DNA of 64,000 nucleotides from Aquimarina brevivitae (GTDB lineage: Bacteria; Bacteroidota; Bacteroidia; Flavobacteriales; Flavobacteriaceae), in assembly GCF_004216895.1 (NCBI RefSeq), contig NZ_SGXE01000007.1, forward strand, positions 1-64,000, in the 5' to 3' direction. The position numbers and the translations under genes were made by a program. Shown one piece after another: positions 1 to 9,221 of this stretch. The notes under the pieces are model-generated. The model saw nothing but the letters and a program-made list of their open reading frames with translations. It made no database searches and was not told the origin of the DNA. Each line of letters opens with the position of its first letter. Within the stretch, counting starts at the first letter, position 1.

Positions 1-74
1 CCCCAAAAAAACCAGTAAAACAATAAACCCTATCTCAATGAACCAAACAAAACAACTATCCCGTTTTGCGGGTG

Positions 75-107
75 CAAACATAACACCCTTTTTTGGATAA
101 ACCACAA
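75..107 (-). promoter_or_regulatory. Leftward promoter leaving the window
   Basis: Read on the minus strand this is TTG (105-107), a 22-base spacer and TATGTTTG (75-82), a full match to the Bacteroidetes -7 box TAnnTTTG. It points out of the left edge and away from the DUF4294 gene, so the gene it drives is not visible. Strong boxes of this kind followed by CA are often found before stable RNA or highly expressed genes; that part is inference. Confidence 0.45.
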
Positions 108-225
108 CAAATAAATGTTTTTTTCAATTAAAAAATAAAAAGCGCTGATTTTTAAAAAGATAGAAAACTAAGATACTAATTTTTTTCAAAAAAAGAATGC
201 TACTTTAAAAAAAGTAATAAAATTA

Positions 226-924
226 TTATTGCTTTTCTCTAATTTGTGGTTTAGACCACTTATAGTTTAAATCGTAGTAACTAAAATCTAATGCGGTTTC
301 TTGTTCTTCAAGTATATTAGCCTGAAAACTGCGTTGTAAAATATCTTCGATCCAGTAATCTTCTTCAATATTTACCGGATCATATTCTTCTTTGAGTGAA
401 ATACTAAACAAACTTGCTGTACTATTATACCAGAAAGCACGCCAGCCACTGCGGTACTCTTTAATCAACTCGTACATTGTAATTCCAGTTTGGCGATGAA
501 TAAGCTTAACCAGTATTTGACCTTCTGTTCTGGTCATTTTTTTTAGCTCTGCTGTAAACTCATCTTCCATATAGCGCTGCAGCATGCGGATGTACCTCCT
601 TTTCTTTCGCTTAGAATCAATCTGTTTTAGTCGATTATTGAGCTCGGTTAGCCGCTCTGAGGCCATCTTAGCATAGGGATATACCTTTCTAGTCTTTCGT
701 CTAAGGATAAGGTACTTTCTCCTTTCTAGTTTATTATCAAATCGTAACCTTTTAAAAATAACAACCTCTTCTAATCCTATAGCATCTATGGGGATAGTGT
801 CTCCTTCTATAATATAATACTGCACATATCGATCAACATCGACAGCGGTAGTATCTTCTTGTTGTGCATTCAACAAAAGGATATTACAACATAATATACC
901 AAACCACCACAATTTTATATTCAT
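226..924 (-). CDS. DUF4294 domain-containing exported protein
   Basis: A 232-residue protein with a cleavable Sec signal peptide (about residues 1-20, ending near LLNAQ). The rest is a very basic helical region (about 55-115, rich in K and R) followed by the conserved part around YMEDEFTAELKKMT and TGITMYELIKEYRSGWRAF, which I recognise as the DUF4294 family of Bacteroidetes. The function of the family is not known to me. It is monocistronic: it has its own promoter upstream, an AAGGAG ribosome binding site just before the ATG, and the divergent M42 peptidase gene 162 bases away. The family assignment is fairly sure; I infer no activity. Confidence 0.85.
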   Translation of the reverse strand: MNIKLWWFGILCCNILLLNAQQEDTTAVDVDRYVQYYIIEGDTIPIDAIGLEEVVIFKRLRFDNKLERRKYLILRRKTRKVYPYAKMASERLTELNNRLKQIDSKRKKRRYIRMLQRYMEDEFTAELKKMTRTEGQILVKLIHRQTGITMYELIKEYRSGWRAFWYNSTASLFSISLKEEYDPVNIEEDYWIEDILQRSFQANILEEQETALDFSYYDLNYKWSKPQIREKQ

Positions 925-956
925 GTACTTCTCCTTACGACTGTTGTAAATTTAAA

Positions 957-985
957 CAAATGTATTTCTATTTAAACGATAACAA
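957..985 (-). promoter_or_regulatory. Promoter of the DUF4294 gene
   Basis: On the minus strand TTG (983-985), an 18-base spacer and TACATTTG (957-964) match the Bacteroidetes consensus. The box lies about 33 bases before the ATG, and an AAGGAG Shine-Dalgarno sequence, uncommon in this phylum, sits between them. Confidence 0.5.
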
Positions 986-1086
986 AAAACTATATTCCAA
1001 AACTATTCCAAATTTAATAATTAAGTGTTGCAAAGTATAAAATCAGCCTTAATATTATTATTTTCGCAATAAAACAACCCAAAAAA

Positions 1087-2175
1087 ATGTCAAAAAAAGA
1101 TATACTTACTAAAAAATCCATTTCATTCTTAGAAAAATATCTGAACAATCCTTCTCCGACAGGTTATGAATGGGAAGGTCAAAAACTATGGATGAATTAC
1201 CTGAAGCCCTACGTGGATGAGTTTATCACCGATACTTATGGTACTGCTGTTGGGGTTATCAATCCTGAAGCAAAATATAAAGTCGTTATTGAAGGACACG
1301 CGGACGAAATTTCTTGGTATGTAAATTATATCACAGATGATGGGTTAATCTATGTGATCCGTAATGGAGGAAGTGATCATCAAATTGCTGCTTCTAAACG
1401 CGTAAATATACATACTAGAAAAGGTATCGTACAAGGGGTATTTGGATGGCCGGCTATACACACCAGAGACAAATCCAATGAAACACCTCCTAAACTAGAT
1501 AATATCTGCATTGATGTTGGCTGTAAGTCGAAAAAGGAAGTTTTAAAACTCGGTGTACATGTAGGCTGTGTGATCACATACCCTGATGAATTTTTTATTT
1601 TAAATAAAAACAAATTTGTATCCAGAGCTATAGATAACAGAATTGGTGGGTTTATGATTGCTGAAGTTGCTCGGTTGCTAAAAGAAAATAAAAAAGAATT
1701 ACCTTTTGGTTTATATATTACAAATTCAGTACAAGAAGAAATCGGTTTGCGAGGTGCGGAGATGATCACCCACACGATTAAACCTAATGTTGCTATTGTT
1801 ACCGATGTATGCCACGATACCACCACCCCAATGATCGAAAAGAAAACTGAAGGGGAAACTAAAATTGGAGATGGCCCCGTTATTTCATACGCTCCAGCGG
1901 TACAGAACAGATTGCGCGAATTGTTGATCGATACTGCTGAAAAAAATAAGATTCCTTTTCAACGTATGGCAGCAAGTAGGATGACTGGAACCGACACCGA
2001 CGCTTTTGCTTACAGTAATGGCGGAGTTGCCTCTGCACTAATATCATTGCCGCTTCGCTATATGCACACCACTGTAGAGATGGTTCATAAAAATGATGTG
2101 GAAAATGTGATTAAATTGATTTACGAAAGTCTTTTAACAATAAAGGAAGGAGAGTCCTTTAGTTATTTTGAATAA
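1087..2175 (+). CDS. M42 family metallopeptidase
   Basis: A 362-residue cytoplasmic aminopeptidase of family M42 (glutamyl aminopeptidase / former endoglucanase M type), which normally forms a dodecameric, co-catalytic two-metal enzyme that trims peptides. Visible metal and catalytic residues fit the family: EGHAD (H71, D73), SRAIDNR (D183), VQEEIG (E217-E218), TDVCHD (D240) and a C-terminal MHTTVE histidine. The length is normal. No signal peptide is present. The substrate cannot be told from sequence. A hairpin terminator follows 10 bases after the stop, so it is transcribed alone. Confidence 0.93.
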   Translation: MSKKDILTKKSISFLEKYLNNPSPTGYEWEGQKLWMNYLKPYVDEFITDTYGTAVGVINPEAKYKVVIEGHADEISWYVNYITDDGLIYVIRNGGSDHQIAASKRVNIHTRKGIVQGVFGWPAIHTRDKSNETPPKLDNICIDVGCKSKKEVLKLGVHVGCVITYPDEFFILNKNKFVSRAIDNRIGGFMIAEVARLLKENKKELPFGLYITNSVQEEIGLRGAEMITHTIKPNVAIVTDVCHDTTTPMIEKKTEGETKIGDGPVISYAPAVQNRLRELLIDTAEKNKIPFQRMAASRMTGTDTDAFAYSNGGVASALISLPLRYMHTTVEMVHKNDVENVIKLIYESLLTIKEGESFSYFE

Positions 2176-2183
2176 CATCAACC

Positions 2184-2209
2184 AACCCTGCTTAATGGCA
2201 GGGTTTTTT
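2184..2209 (+). terminator. Intrinsic terminator after the M42 gene
   Basis: AACCCTGC and GCAGGGTT pair around a TTAATG loop and run into six T. The hairpin lies in what would be the first codons of the next reading frame if an upstream start were used, so it also argues for the NUDIX start at 2219. Confidence 0.75.
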
Positions 2210-2218
2210 ATACTACTT

Positions 2219-2773
2219 ATGGCAGATGAATTTATTGACATACTAAACAAAGATGGAACGCCAACGCAAACAACAGCCTTAAAGTCTGAAGCACACAAAC
2301 TGGGTCTCTTTCATAAGAGCGTTCATCTATGGATTGCAACCCCCAAGAAAGAACTGATTATCCAAAAAAGAGCAGCCAATAAAGACACCTTCCCCGATCT
2401 CTGGGATGTTTCTGTAGCAGGTCATATTGGAGCCGGTGAAGAAGCACAGCAAGCCCTAATCCGAGAAACTAAAGAAGAGATCGGTATTGTGGTCACCAAA
2501 GAGTCACTTCGCTTTATAGGTGTTAGATGTTCTCAAAAGAAACCTACCCTATCTATTATTGATAATGAATACCAATACCTGTATATAGCTTTACTAAATT
2601 TAGAAGTCGAGAATTGCAAACTTCAAAGAGAAGAAGTAGCCGAACTGAAAGCTATATCTATCCCTTCTTTTGAACAAAAAATAACTAAAGGAAATCTTAC
2701 CGAATTTGTACCACACGGAAAGGACTATTACACGTTAATTTTGGCTCATATTAACGCTCTTTTTGGGAGCTAA
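2219..2773 (+). CDS. NUDIX hydrolase (IPP isomerase-like)
   Basis: About 184 residues with a complete Nudix box: G-HIGAG-E-EAQQALI-RE-T-K-EE-I-G-I fits GX5EX7REUXEEXGU exactly. The N-terminal MADEFIDILNKDG and the HLWIATPKKELIIQKRA stretch resemble the YfcD/IPP-isomerase-like branch of the superfamily. That branch is usually annotated simply as a NUDIX hydrolase acting on nucleoside diphosphate compounds; the true substrate is unknown. The frame is open back to 2168, overlapping the M42 gene, but that extension would translate a terminator hairpin, so I place the start at the ATG at 2219. Confidence 0.9.
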   Translation: MADEFIDILNKDGTPTQTTALKSEAHKLGLFHKSVHLWIATPKKELIIQKRAANKDTFPDLWDVSVAGHIGAGEEAQQALIRETKEEIGIVVTKESLRFIGVRCSQKKPTLSIIDNEYQYLYIALLNLEVENCKLQREEVAELKAISIPSFEQKITKGNLTEFVPHGKDYYTLILAHINALFGS

Positions 2774-2898
2774 GTTAAAATTATACTAAACGCAAACTTC
2801 TGTTATCGCATCCAAAAAATCTGTTGTAATTTATAACTTTTAAGATACTATATACGTATTTTATAATCGAGTATTGTTTCAAAAAATCAAAATAAAGA

Positions 2899-3393
2899 AT
2901 GAACTATTTAAATTTTAATGAGGAGAAAACAACTGAAACCGTAAAACAGTTAAATAACCTCTTAGCAGATTATCATTTATACTATCAAAAATTACGCAAT
3001 TTTCACTGGAACATCTTAGGGCAAAACTTTTTTGATCTTCACAATCAATTTGAGTTGATGTATGATGATGCAAGAATGAAGATTGATGAGATCGCCGAAC
3101 GTATCCTAACACTACGATACCAACCGGTGAGTAACTACTCTGAGTATTTGAAAAATTCTAACCTTACAGAATCAAAATCGAACATTACCGATAAGGAAAT
3201 GGTCACTCAGCTGCTCGAGGATCACGGAAAAATTCTAAAGCAGATGACCAAAGTTGTCCAAGCAGCAGATGAAGCCGGTGATGAAGGTACTATAGACTTA
3301 GTGGGCGCATACATAAGAGAGCTTGAAAAAACGAGTTGGATGCTAGATGCCTGGCGAATGAAGACAGGAGATTCCTTAAAGTCTAGCAAATAA
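2899..3393 (+). CDS. dps: Dps-type DNA protection ferritin
   Basis: A 164-residue Dps family protein, a dodecameric ferritin-like shell that oxidises Fe(II) with hydrogen peroxide and stores it. The intersubunit ferroxidase ligands are all in place with correct spacing: H36 (NFHWN), H48, E52, D63 and E67 (KIDEIAERI), matching E. coli H51, H63, D67, D78 and E82. The N-terminus is short with little lysine tail, so DNA binding is not certain. The stop codon is followed directly by the ATG of the next gene, suggesting translational coupling with the secreted propeller-like protein. Confidence 0.93.
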   Translation: MNYLNFNEEKTTETVKQLNNLLADYHLYYQKLRNFHWNILGQNFFDLHNQFELMYDDARMKIDEIAERILTLRYQPVSNYSEYLKNSNLTESKSNITDKEMVTQLLEDHGKILKQMTKVVQAADEAGDEGTIDLVGAYIRELEKTSWMLDAWRMKTGDSLKSSK

Positions 3394-4257
3394 ATGTTTA
3401 AAACGCTGTACTTTTATAGCTTAGCCTTATTATTAAGCATCTCTGTGCAATGCCAAAGCACCGTGGATACTCCACTCCAAAAGATAAATATATTATCTAA
3501 ACTATTAAAAGAAGCTTCCGGAATTACTTATAATCCTGAAGCTTCTGCTTTGTATGTAATTAATGACTCTGGTAATGATGCAGAAATTTTTCAGCTCGAC
3601 TTAAAAGGAAATATTATTCAGGTTATTGATTTACCCAGTATTGAAAATGTAGACTGGGAAGATTTAACCTATGACAACAATGGAAATATTTATATAGGAG
3701 ATTTTGGTAATAATGATAATGACCGCAGGGATCTAGCTATTTATAAAATAAAATTAATCAATACTAAAGCTCAAATACTAAGTAAAATATCCTTTGCCTT
3801 AGAGGATCAAAAAGCGTTTCCGCCAAAAAAGAAAAATCGAAATTTTGATATTGAAGCCTTTGTTTACCACAACCATCATTTTTATTTATTTTCTAAAAAC
3901 AGGTCTTCCAATTTTAATGGTACGAGCAAGGTCTATGAACTACGAGATGATAAACCTCAGCAAAAAGCTAAGCTTATTGCTACTTTAGATATCTGTAAAG
4001 ACGAAAAGGATTGTTTTGTTACAAGTGCAGCCCTAAATCACAAGGGTAACCAACTAGTGTTATTGACCTACAACAAGATTTTTGTAGCTGATCAATTTAG
4101 TGCAGATTTTTCAGCGCTTCAATTAAAGAAAATAAAGTTAGAGCACTACTCCCAGAAAGAGGGTATTTGTTTTATAAACGACTCTACTTTATATATTGTT
4201 GCCGAAGGCAGAGGTAATAGTCAAGCTTCGATATATGAATTTAAATTAACTGATTGA
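3394..4257 (+). CDS. Secreted beta-propeller-like protein
   Basis: A 287-residue protein with a Sec-type signal (about 1-20). A Cys at position 20 follows Gln, which is not a good lipobox, so lipidation is doubtful. The body has blade-like repeats (SGITYNPEASALYVINDSG, WEDLTYDNNGNIYIGDFGN, KEGICFINDSTLYIVAEG) resembling SdiA-regulated / NHL-type propellers common in Flavobacteria. There is no catalytic motif. It begins at the base after the dps stop codon, so it is probably co-translated with dps; whether this means a shared role in oxidative stress is unknown. It ends 5 bases from the convergent phosphoesterase gene. Confidence 0.7.
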   Translation: MFKTLYFYSLALLLSISVQCQSTVDTPLQKINILSKLLKEASGITYNPEASALYVINDSGNDAEIFQLDLKGNIIQVIDLPSIENVDWEDLTYDNNGNIYIGDFGNNDNDRRDLAIYKIKLINTKAQILSKISFALEDQKAFPPKKKNRNFDIEAFVYHNHHFYLFSKNRSSNFNGTSKVYELRDDKPQQKAKLIATLDICKDEKDCFVTSAALNHKGNQLVLLTYNKIFVADQFSADFSALQLKKIKLEHYSQKEGICFINDSTLYIVAEGRGNSQASIYEFKLTD

Positions 4258-4262
4258 CATAA

Positions 4263-7200
4263 CTATAAATTAAATCCAAAGCCAAAAGAAAATCTAAAAC
4301 CATCATCACTATAAAATAAGCCTGCTTGACCTGCAATAGCATCTACTGCATTTATCCAAAAACCACCACCGTAGTTGTCGTGCCAAATTTCTGAATCTTC
4401 ATTATCAAACCATACACGTCCAATATCATATCCCCCAAAAATCCCGAGCTGTAATGGCAGGAGTCCTGTTTTAAATTTACCAAAACTGTACCTTAAATCA
4501 TTAGTGAAAGCTAATGCTCTATCTCCTGTAAAGCGCTCCGTTCTGTAACCTCTTAAACCGTTGTTACCCCCCAAGTGAGGTGCTTGATAAAACTCAAAAC
4601 CATCACCTATGATAACTCCTCCCAGTATTTCATTTTTTAAAACCAGCTTTCTACTTCGTGTTAATGCATTAAAAAATTCGATCTTTGGATTTATATATAC
4701 AAAAGTATTACTGGTATTTTCAACATTCATTTTTACACCCGTATTTAAAGCAAACCCCATACCTTTGCTGGGGTTCACCAAATTGTCATAACTGCCATAG
4801 TTATAGGAGACATCAATAAACGTAAACTTTTTTCGATCAAAAAACTCTGGATCTGAAGTTCCCAAACCAGATGCAGCAGTTATAAATCTATCTGCAGAAT
4901 TTTCTACCTCAACACTTTCAAAACCTGTTTTCATCTCTACTTCTGCCCCATAATATCCCATTTTTTTTACCCCGATAGCAAATGAGATGATACCCGTTTT
5001 TGTTCTATTGTAATCAAAACCTAAATCATCATCTGGATTTTCAGTTGTATTACCAAAACCAAAAAAGTTCTGAGCAAAATTTTCGCTCGTATACAAGCCA
5101 TTGATCAACAAATTCCAATTTCCAATCATATTCGTAAATTCTCCTTGATACGATAAGTCATACCCATTTGTCGCCAAGTAATAGGCTGCCTTAAGGGTAT
5201 GCTTGTTATGAAATGGTTCTTTGTAAAATCCGCTTTTGGTATAAGTGTCGGTTACATTTATATTTAATCCGTCGTCGGGATTGAATCCTACTAACGGGGT
5301 TATGGTATTGGTGTAGTCGATGTATTTTCCTGGGTCATATAAGTTTTGATTGTAATTATCGGATAGTTGAACATATGCACCGCTTTTTTTCTTAATCGTA
5401 TTTGGTTTAGTTTTGTGATCATAAACTTTAATTTTTCTACCATTTTCTATGGTATAAACATCATTATTTTGGCCACCAATTATTCTTATTTTAATAGGCT
5501 TCCTCCCTTTTCCTTTGACCACAAATTGATCATCATCGTCTAATCCATAAATCCAAATTTCATTGGTTAGCGATGTCTTAATTTCTTTACTAAAAAATTG
5601 CTTCTTTACCTCTCCTTTTATAATTCGAGATACCTTAATTTCTGTCATCTTATCCTTTCGAATAATTTCAAAATAGTCATCCTTATCGGTACCGGTGATG
5701 ACGACATGTCTTGCTAAATAGTCGTGATATTTAGAGGCTATTTTTGTCAGTTGATTTCTTCTTAATTTTAGATTTTTCTTAATTCGCTGCGCTATAGAAT
5801 CCTGTATTTCTTCAGGAAAATAATTAAATGCCTCATCAATTTTACGATCAGTGAGGTTCGATTTTATATAATTCGCCTCAGCGATCCATTGTGTCTCAGA
5901 GGCCTCTGAAACCAAAGCTCGGTCTAATTTAATACCTGATTCATTTATCCAGCGCACATTAGTTAGCTCTTCATCGTACACTTCAAACTTTCTCGTTTGA
6001 GGAAGAATTAGTTTTACGAAATTAGTTAAAGCTCCATCGTAGTTACAAAAGGCCTGATCCCTATCTCTGGGTATCGGTCTGTAAACTCTTTTTCCATTGC
6101 TATCAAATCTTGCCCATCGCCATTGATCGGTATGTCTGTCCCAGTCACCAATCAGCATATCAAATAACCGAGCTCTGATATAAGCACTTTGATCCATTTG
6201 GTACTTTTCATCCTTTCGTAATTTATTAAGCATATCATCGGTGCTTTCGATATCATCTGGTTCACCAAAAGATGGCACATCAATAAACTCTTTACCCGGT
6301 CGCTCTTCTAACACATACAGCTCATCTCCATAGGATTCATTATAATTTTCTAATCTAGGGTGTTTTGGAATGTAGTATAATGTGGGGTTCGTATGATATA
6401 CACCAATAGCCTCTGCCAAAGGACCTACAATAAATGTTGCATACGGATGACTTGCGGTATAGAAATCGGCTAATAATTCTTCTGTAAAAGTATCGTCAAA
6501 ATTATCATCAAGGTAGGTGTTTACAAAGGCGCCTTTCTGTAAAAATTGAGTTGCGCTTTTGCGTACTGCTCTTAAGCTATATCGCCTTCCTAACGTATCT
6601 AACAGTCGTAAAGATCTGGTTTGCTGACCTCCTCCACTCCTATCCACAGTGAGCCCGCCCATCAAAGTGTCTAAAGTAACGACAGGTACTTTTAATTTTG
6701 TACCATAAATATACCGATAATGGTCACCCCAGATAAACCGAAATGCTTTAGATCTTATCACCTCTTCTTTTTGATATACAGAAGCTTTTTTAAAAGCCGG
6801 GAACTTCTTTGAAAATAAAGTGGTATCCAAGGGTTTAAAACGATCATAAATCGGAGCAGTGTAAAGTGGAGTGACAACCCTTTCTTTTGTTCCATAAAAT
6901 GAAACCTGAGATCCTCCATTCTTTTGTATATCAACTACAGAAAAACCTATACCGGAATGGGCAAATTTCCCTGTTTTACCAAGTGTTGTAGCAGTTGCTG
7001 TAGCTCCTGACCCCGCAATGATTTGATGTAAACCGTTGTCTACTATATACTGTAAGGAATTTTCGTGTGCTGATACAATAATTACTTTTTCTGTATCCCG
7101 TACCATAACACTCAAGCGATCCATAAAATCATTATAGCGTTTATTTAAGATATCTTGAGATGAAATACCTCCCTGGGATTTTATTTCGGTAATGAAAGTA

Positions 7201-7982
7201 CCTAAAATTGGTAAGGGTATCTTTTTACCTAACGGAAACAAATGACTTCTTAGACTATATTTACCACCATAGGGACCGTTGGAATATACAGGGTGATGCA
7301 TCGCTAAAATAATGGTTTTATCTTTATTTTTCTTTAGCTCATTTTGCAGCTCCGTTAAGAACTTATCCCTAGTTTTAATTTCGCATTCATCATTAATAGT
7401 TGGGTTTTTGTCCCAGTTGGCGATATACCATTGACTGTCCACTATCAGCAAATGAACGTCATCATCAATATCATAGCTTTTAAGCGGGCAACCATCTTTT
7501 GGTAAAAAAGCCTTTTTATCGTCTAAGAATTTTTTGACAAACTTCTCTTCTCTTTTAACCCCTTTTACTCCAGTTTTTCTCCAATCACGATCGCCTGGAA
7601 TAACTATCATTTTTCCCTTAAACCCTTTTAAGAAATTTAATTGTTGCTTTAATTGATCTTCCTTGGCTGTTCGATTACCTTCATCCTTTGAAGGCATACC
7701 ACCAGGATATAAATTATCTCCAAGCACAAGTAAATAATCCTTTGTAGTAGCTGTACTATCAAAATAAGCCTGCATTGCGGACAATGTCTTTTGAGCATTA
7801 TCCCTATCATAGCCCAAATTGCCAACCAGATAAAATTTACTATGTGTTGATTTGTGATTAGAGTTCTTCTCTATAATGGGCTTTTCTTCAGCATATTTTG
7901 TGGTATAGGTAGCACAAGCAGTAAACAAAAGAAAAATAAATATTAAAAATATCTTGATATTAACAACCTTCTTATATATCAT
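4263..7982 (-). CDS. Metallophosphoesterase / outer-membrane barrel fusion lipoprotein
   Basis: A 1239-residue lipoprotein (lipobox FTAC at about 20-23). Residues about 50-380 are a calcineurin-like phosphoesterase: VLGDNLYPGG, IPGDRDW in the GNHD position, AMHHP, and SAHENS where GHxH is usual. A middle region (about 400-800) contains a kinase-like patch (MLIGDWDRHTDQWRWARF, PRDRDQAFCNYDG). The C-terminal 400 residues or so form a BamA/TamA-like surface-antigen barrel with GGNNGLRGYRTERFTG and end in F-G-F-N-L, as outer-membrane barrels do. Known families support a phosphoesterase displayed at the outer membrane; the substrate is unknown. It is divergent from the HD-PycTM gene with only 43 bases between them. 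Confidence 0.85.
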   Translation of the reverse strand: MIYKKVVNIKIFLIFIFLLFTACATYTTKYAEEKPIIEKNSNHKSTHSKFYLVGNLGYDRDNAQKTLSAMQAYFDSTATTKDYLLVLGDNLYPGGMPSKDEGNRTAKEDQLKQQLNFLKGFKGKMIVIPGDRDWRKTGVKGVKREEKFVKKFLDDKKAFLPKDGCPLKSYDIDDDVHLLIVDSQWYIANWDKNPTINDECEIKTRDKFLTELQNELKKNKDKTIILAMHHPVYSNGPYGGKYSLRSHLFPLGKKIPLPILGTFITEIKSQGGISSQDILNKRYNDFMDRLSVMVRDTEKVIIVSAHENSLQYIVDNGLHQIIAGSGATATATTLGKTGKFAHSGIGFSVVDIQKNGGSQVSFYGTKERVVTPLYTAPIYDRFKPLDTTLFSKKFPAFKKASVYQKEEVIRSKAFRFIWGDHYRYIYGTKLKVPVVTLDTLMGGLTVDRSGGGQQTRSLRLLDTLGRRYSLRAVRKSATQFLQKGAFVNTYLDDNFDDTFTEELLADFYTASHPYATFIVGPLAEAIGVYHTNPTLYYIPKHPRLENYNESYGDELYVLEERPGKEFIDVPSFGEPDDIESTDDMLNKLRKDEKYQMDQSAYIRARLFDMLIGDWDRHTDQWRWARFDSNGKRVYRPIPRDRDQAFCNYDGALTNFVKLILPQTRKFEVYDEELTNVRWINESGIKLDRALVSEASETQWIAEANYIKSNLTDRKIDEAFNYFPEEIQDSIAQRIKKNLKLRRNQLTKIASKYHDYLARHVVITGTDKDDYFEIIRKDKMTEIKVSRIIKGEVKKQFFSKEIKTSLTNEIWIYGLDDDDQFVVKGKGRKPIKIRIIGGQNNDVYTIENGRKIKVYDHKTKPNTIKKKSGAYVQLSDNYNQNLYDPGKYIDYTNTITPLVGFNPDDGLNINVTDTYTKSGFYKEPFHNKHTLKAAYYLATNGYDLSYQGEFTNMIGNWNLLINGLYTSENFAQNFFGFGNTTENPDDDLGFDYNRTKTGIISFAIGVKKMGYYGAEVEMKTGFESVEVENSADRFITAASGLGTSDPEFFDRKKFTFIDVSYNYGSYDNLVNPSKGMGFALNTGVKMNVENTSNTFVYINPKIEFFNALTRSRKLVLKNEILGGVIIGDGFEFYQAPHLGGNNGLRGYRTERFTGDRALAFTNDLRYSFGKFKTGLLPLQLGIFGGYDIGRVWFDNEDSEIWHDNYGGGFWINAVDAIAGQAGLFYSDDGFRFSFGFGFNL

Positions 7983-8025
7983 TAATTTTTTTTAATTACT
8001 TTGGAAAAAGAAATTTAGCACTTGT

Positions 8026-9207
8026 ATGTCCGAATTGGTAGAAAAAACTGAAAATTTTGTAGAAGATCTTTTTCAAAATGAACTTCCAAAAACCTGTATT
8101 TATCATAACCACGCTCATACAAGAAGGGTGTTTAAAAGTACAAAAGAAATTGCTGATAATGTAAGTATTTCTGATGAAGATAAAGAGCTCTTATTACTCA
8201 CGGCATTATTACACGACACTGGGTATACGAAAAGCTTTGAAAATCACGAGGAATACAGTGTTAATATTGCGAAAGAGTTTTTAAAAAGTAATCATGTTGC
8301 GCCAAATAAAATTCAAGAAGTTTCGCGATTGATTATGGCAACAAAAATGACTCATACCCCGCAAGATCTATTAGAACAGATCATAAGAGATGCTGATGCT
8401 TCTCATTTTGCCAAGGAATATTACAATGAAACTAGCGAGTTACTCCGAGAAGAGTTTAAAATACACGGGATCAATGATTTCGATTCATCTGGTTGGTTAA
8501 AATCCAATATTGAATTATTCCAAAATCACCACTCCTACTATACTGATTATGCTAAAACAAAATGGAAGCCTAAAAAGGAAGAGAACTTAGCCAAAATGTT
8601 ACAAGAACAGAAAAGACAAAAAAAGGCAGAAAAAGTAAAAAAGGCGGAATTAAAGAAATTATTAAAGGAAGAAAGCCCTGAAAAAGGAGTTCAAACAGCA
8701 TTTCGGGTAACACTTCGAAACCACCTTAAATTAAGTGATATTGCAGATACCAAAGCGAACATCCTTTTATCGGTTAATGCAATTATTATTTCGCTAGCTT
8801 TATCGAACTTAATCCCTAAGCTAGATAACCCTTCAAACACCTACTTGATATATCCCACACTAATCTTTCTGGTTTTTAGCATCGCCTCTATGATATTATC
8901 TGTATTGGCAACTCGGCCAAATGTGACCAGTGGAGAGTTTACACGAAAAGAAATTGAAGAAAAAAAAGTAAATCTCTTATTTTTTGGAAATTTTCATAAG
9001 ATGCCTTTAGATGAATACCGATGGGCTATGAATGAATTAATGAAGGACAAAGAATACATTTATGATACTATGATTAAGGACTTATACTTTTTGGGCAAAG
9101 TATTGCACCGAAAATATAAAATCTTAAGAATAACCTATACGGTATTTATTATTGGAATTACTGTTTCTGTACTTTCCTTTATCATAGCATTTAATACACT
9201 TCAATAA
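8026..9207 (+). CDS. HD hydrolase fused to a Pycsar effector-type (PycTM) membrane domain
   Basis: A 393-residue protein. The N-terminal 180 residues are an HD phosphohydrolase with H31, H63-D64 and D122/D124 (HNHAHTRRV, LLHDTGY, RDAD). A charged, probably coiled linker (180-225) leads to the DUF5706/PycTM region: SDIADTKANILLSVNAIIIS with transmembrane segments at about 245-265, 274-296 and 367-389. PycTM domains are membrane-disrupting effectors of the cyclic-pyrimidine Pycsar anti-phage system. No cyclase gene is adjacent. The HD fusion is recurrent in Flavobacteria, so a housekeeping signalling role is as likely as defence. Domain calls are firm; the biological role is inference. Confidence 0.85.
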   Translation: MSELVEKTENFVEDLFQNELPKTCIYHNHAHTRRVFKSTKEIADNVSISDEDKELLLLTALLHDTGYTKSFENHEEYSVNIAKEFLKSNHVAPNKIQEVSRLIMATKMTHTPQDLLEQIIRDADASHFAKEYYNETSELLREEFKIHGINDFDSSGWLKSNIELFQNHHSYYTDYAKTKWKPKKEENLAKMLQEQKRQKKAEKVKKAELKKLLKEESPEKGVQTAFRVTLRNHLKLSDIADTKANILLSVNAIIISLALSNLIPKLDNPSNTYLIYPTLIFLVFSIASMILSVLATRPNVTSGEFTRKEIEEKKVNLLFFGNFHKMPLDEYRWAMNELMKDKEYIYDTMIKDLYFLGKVLHRKYKILRITYTVFIIGITVSVLSFIIAFNTLQ

Positions 9208-9221
9208 AATCCGATTCTTAC

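Noticed and set aside
2168..2218. Upstream extension of the NUDIX gene overlapping the M42 gene
   Set aside because: It would translate a terminator hairpin; the ATG at 2219 gives the normal family N-terminus.
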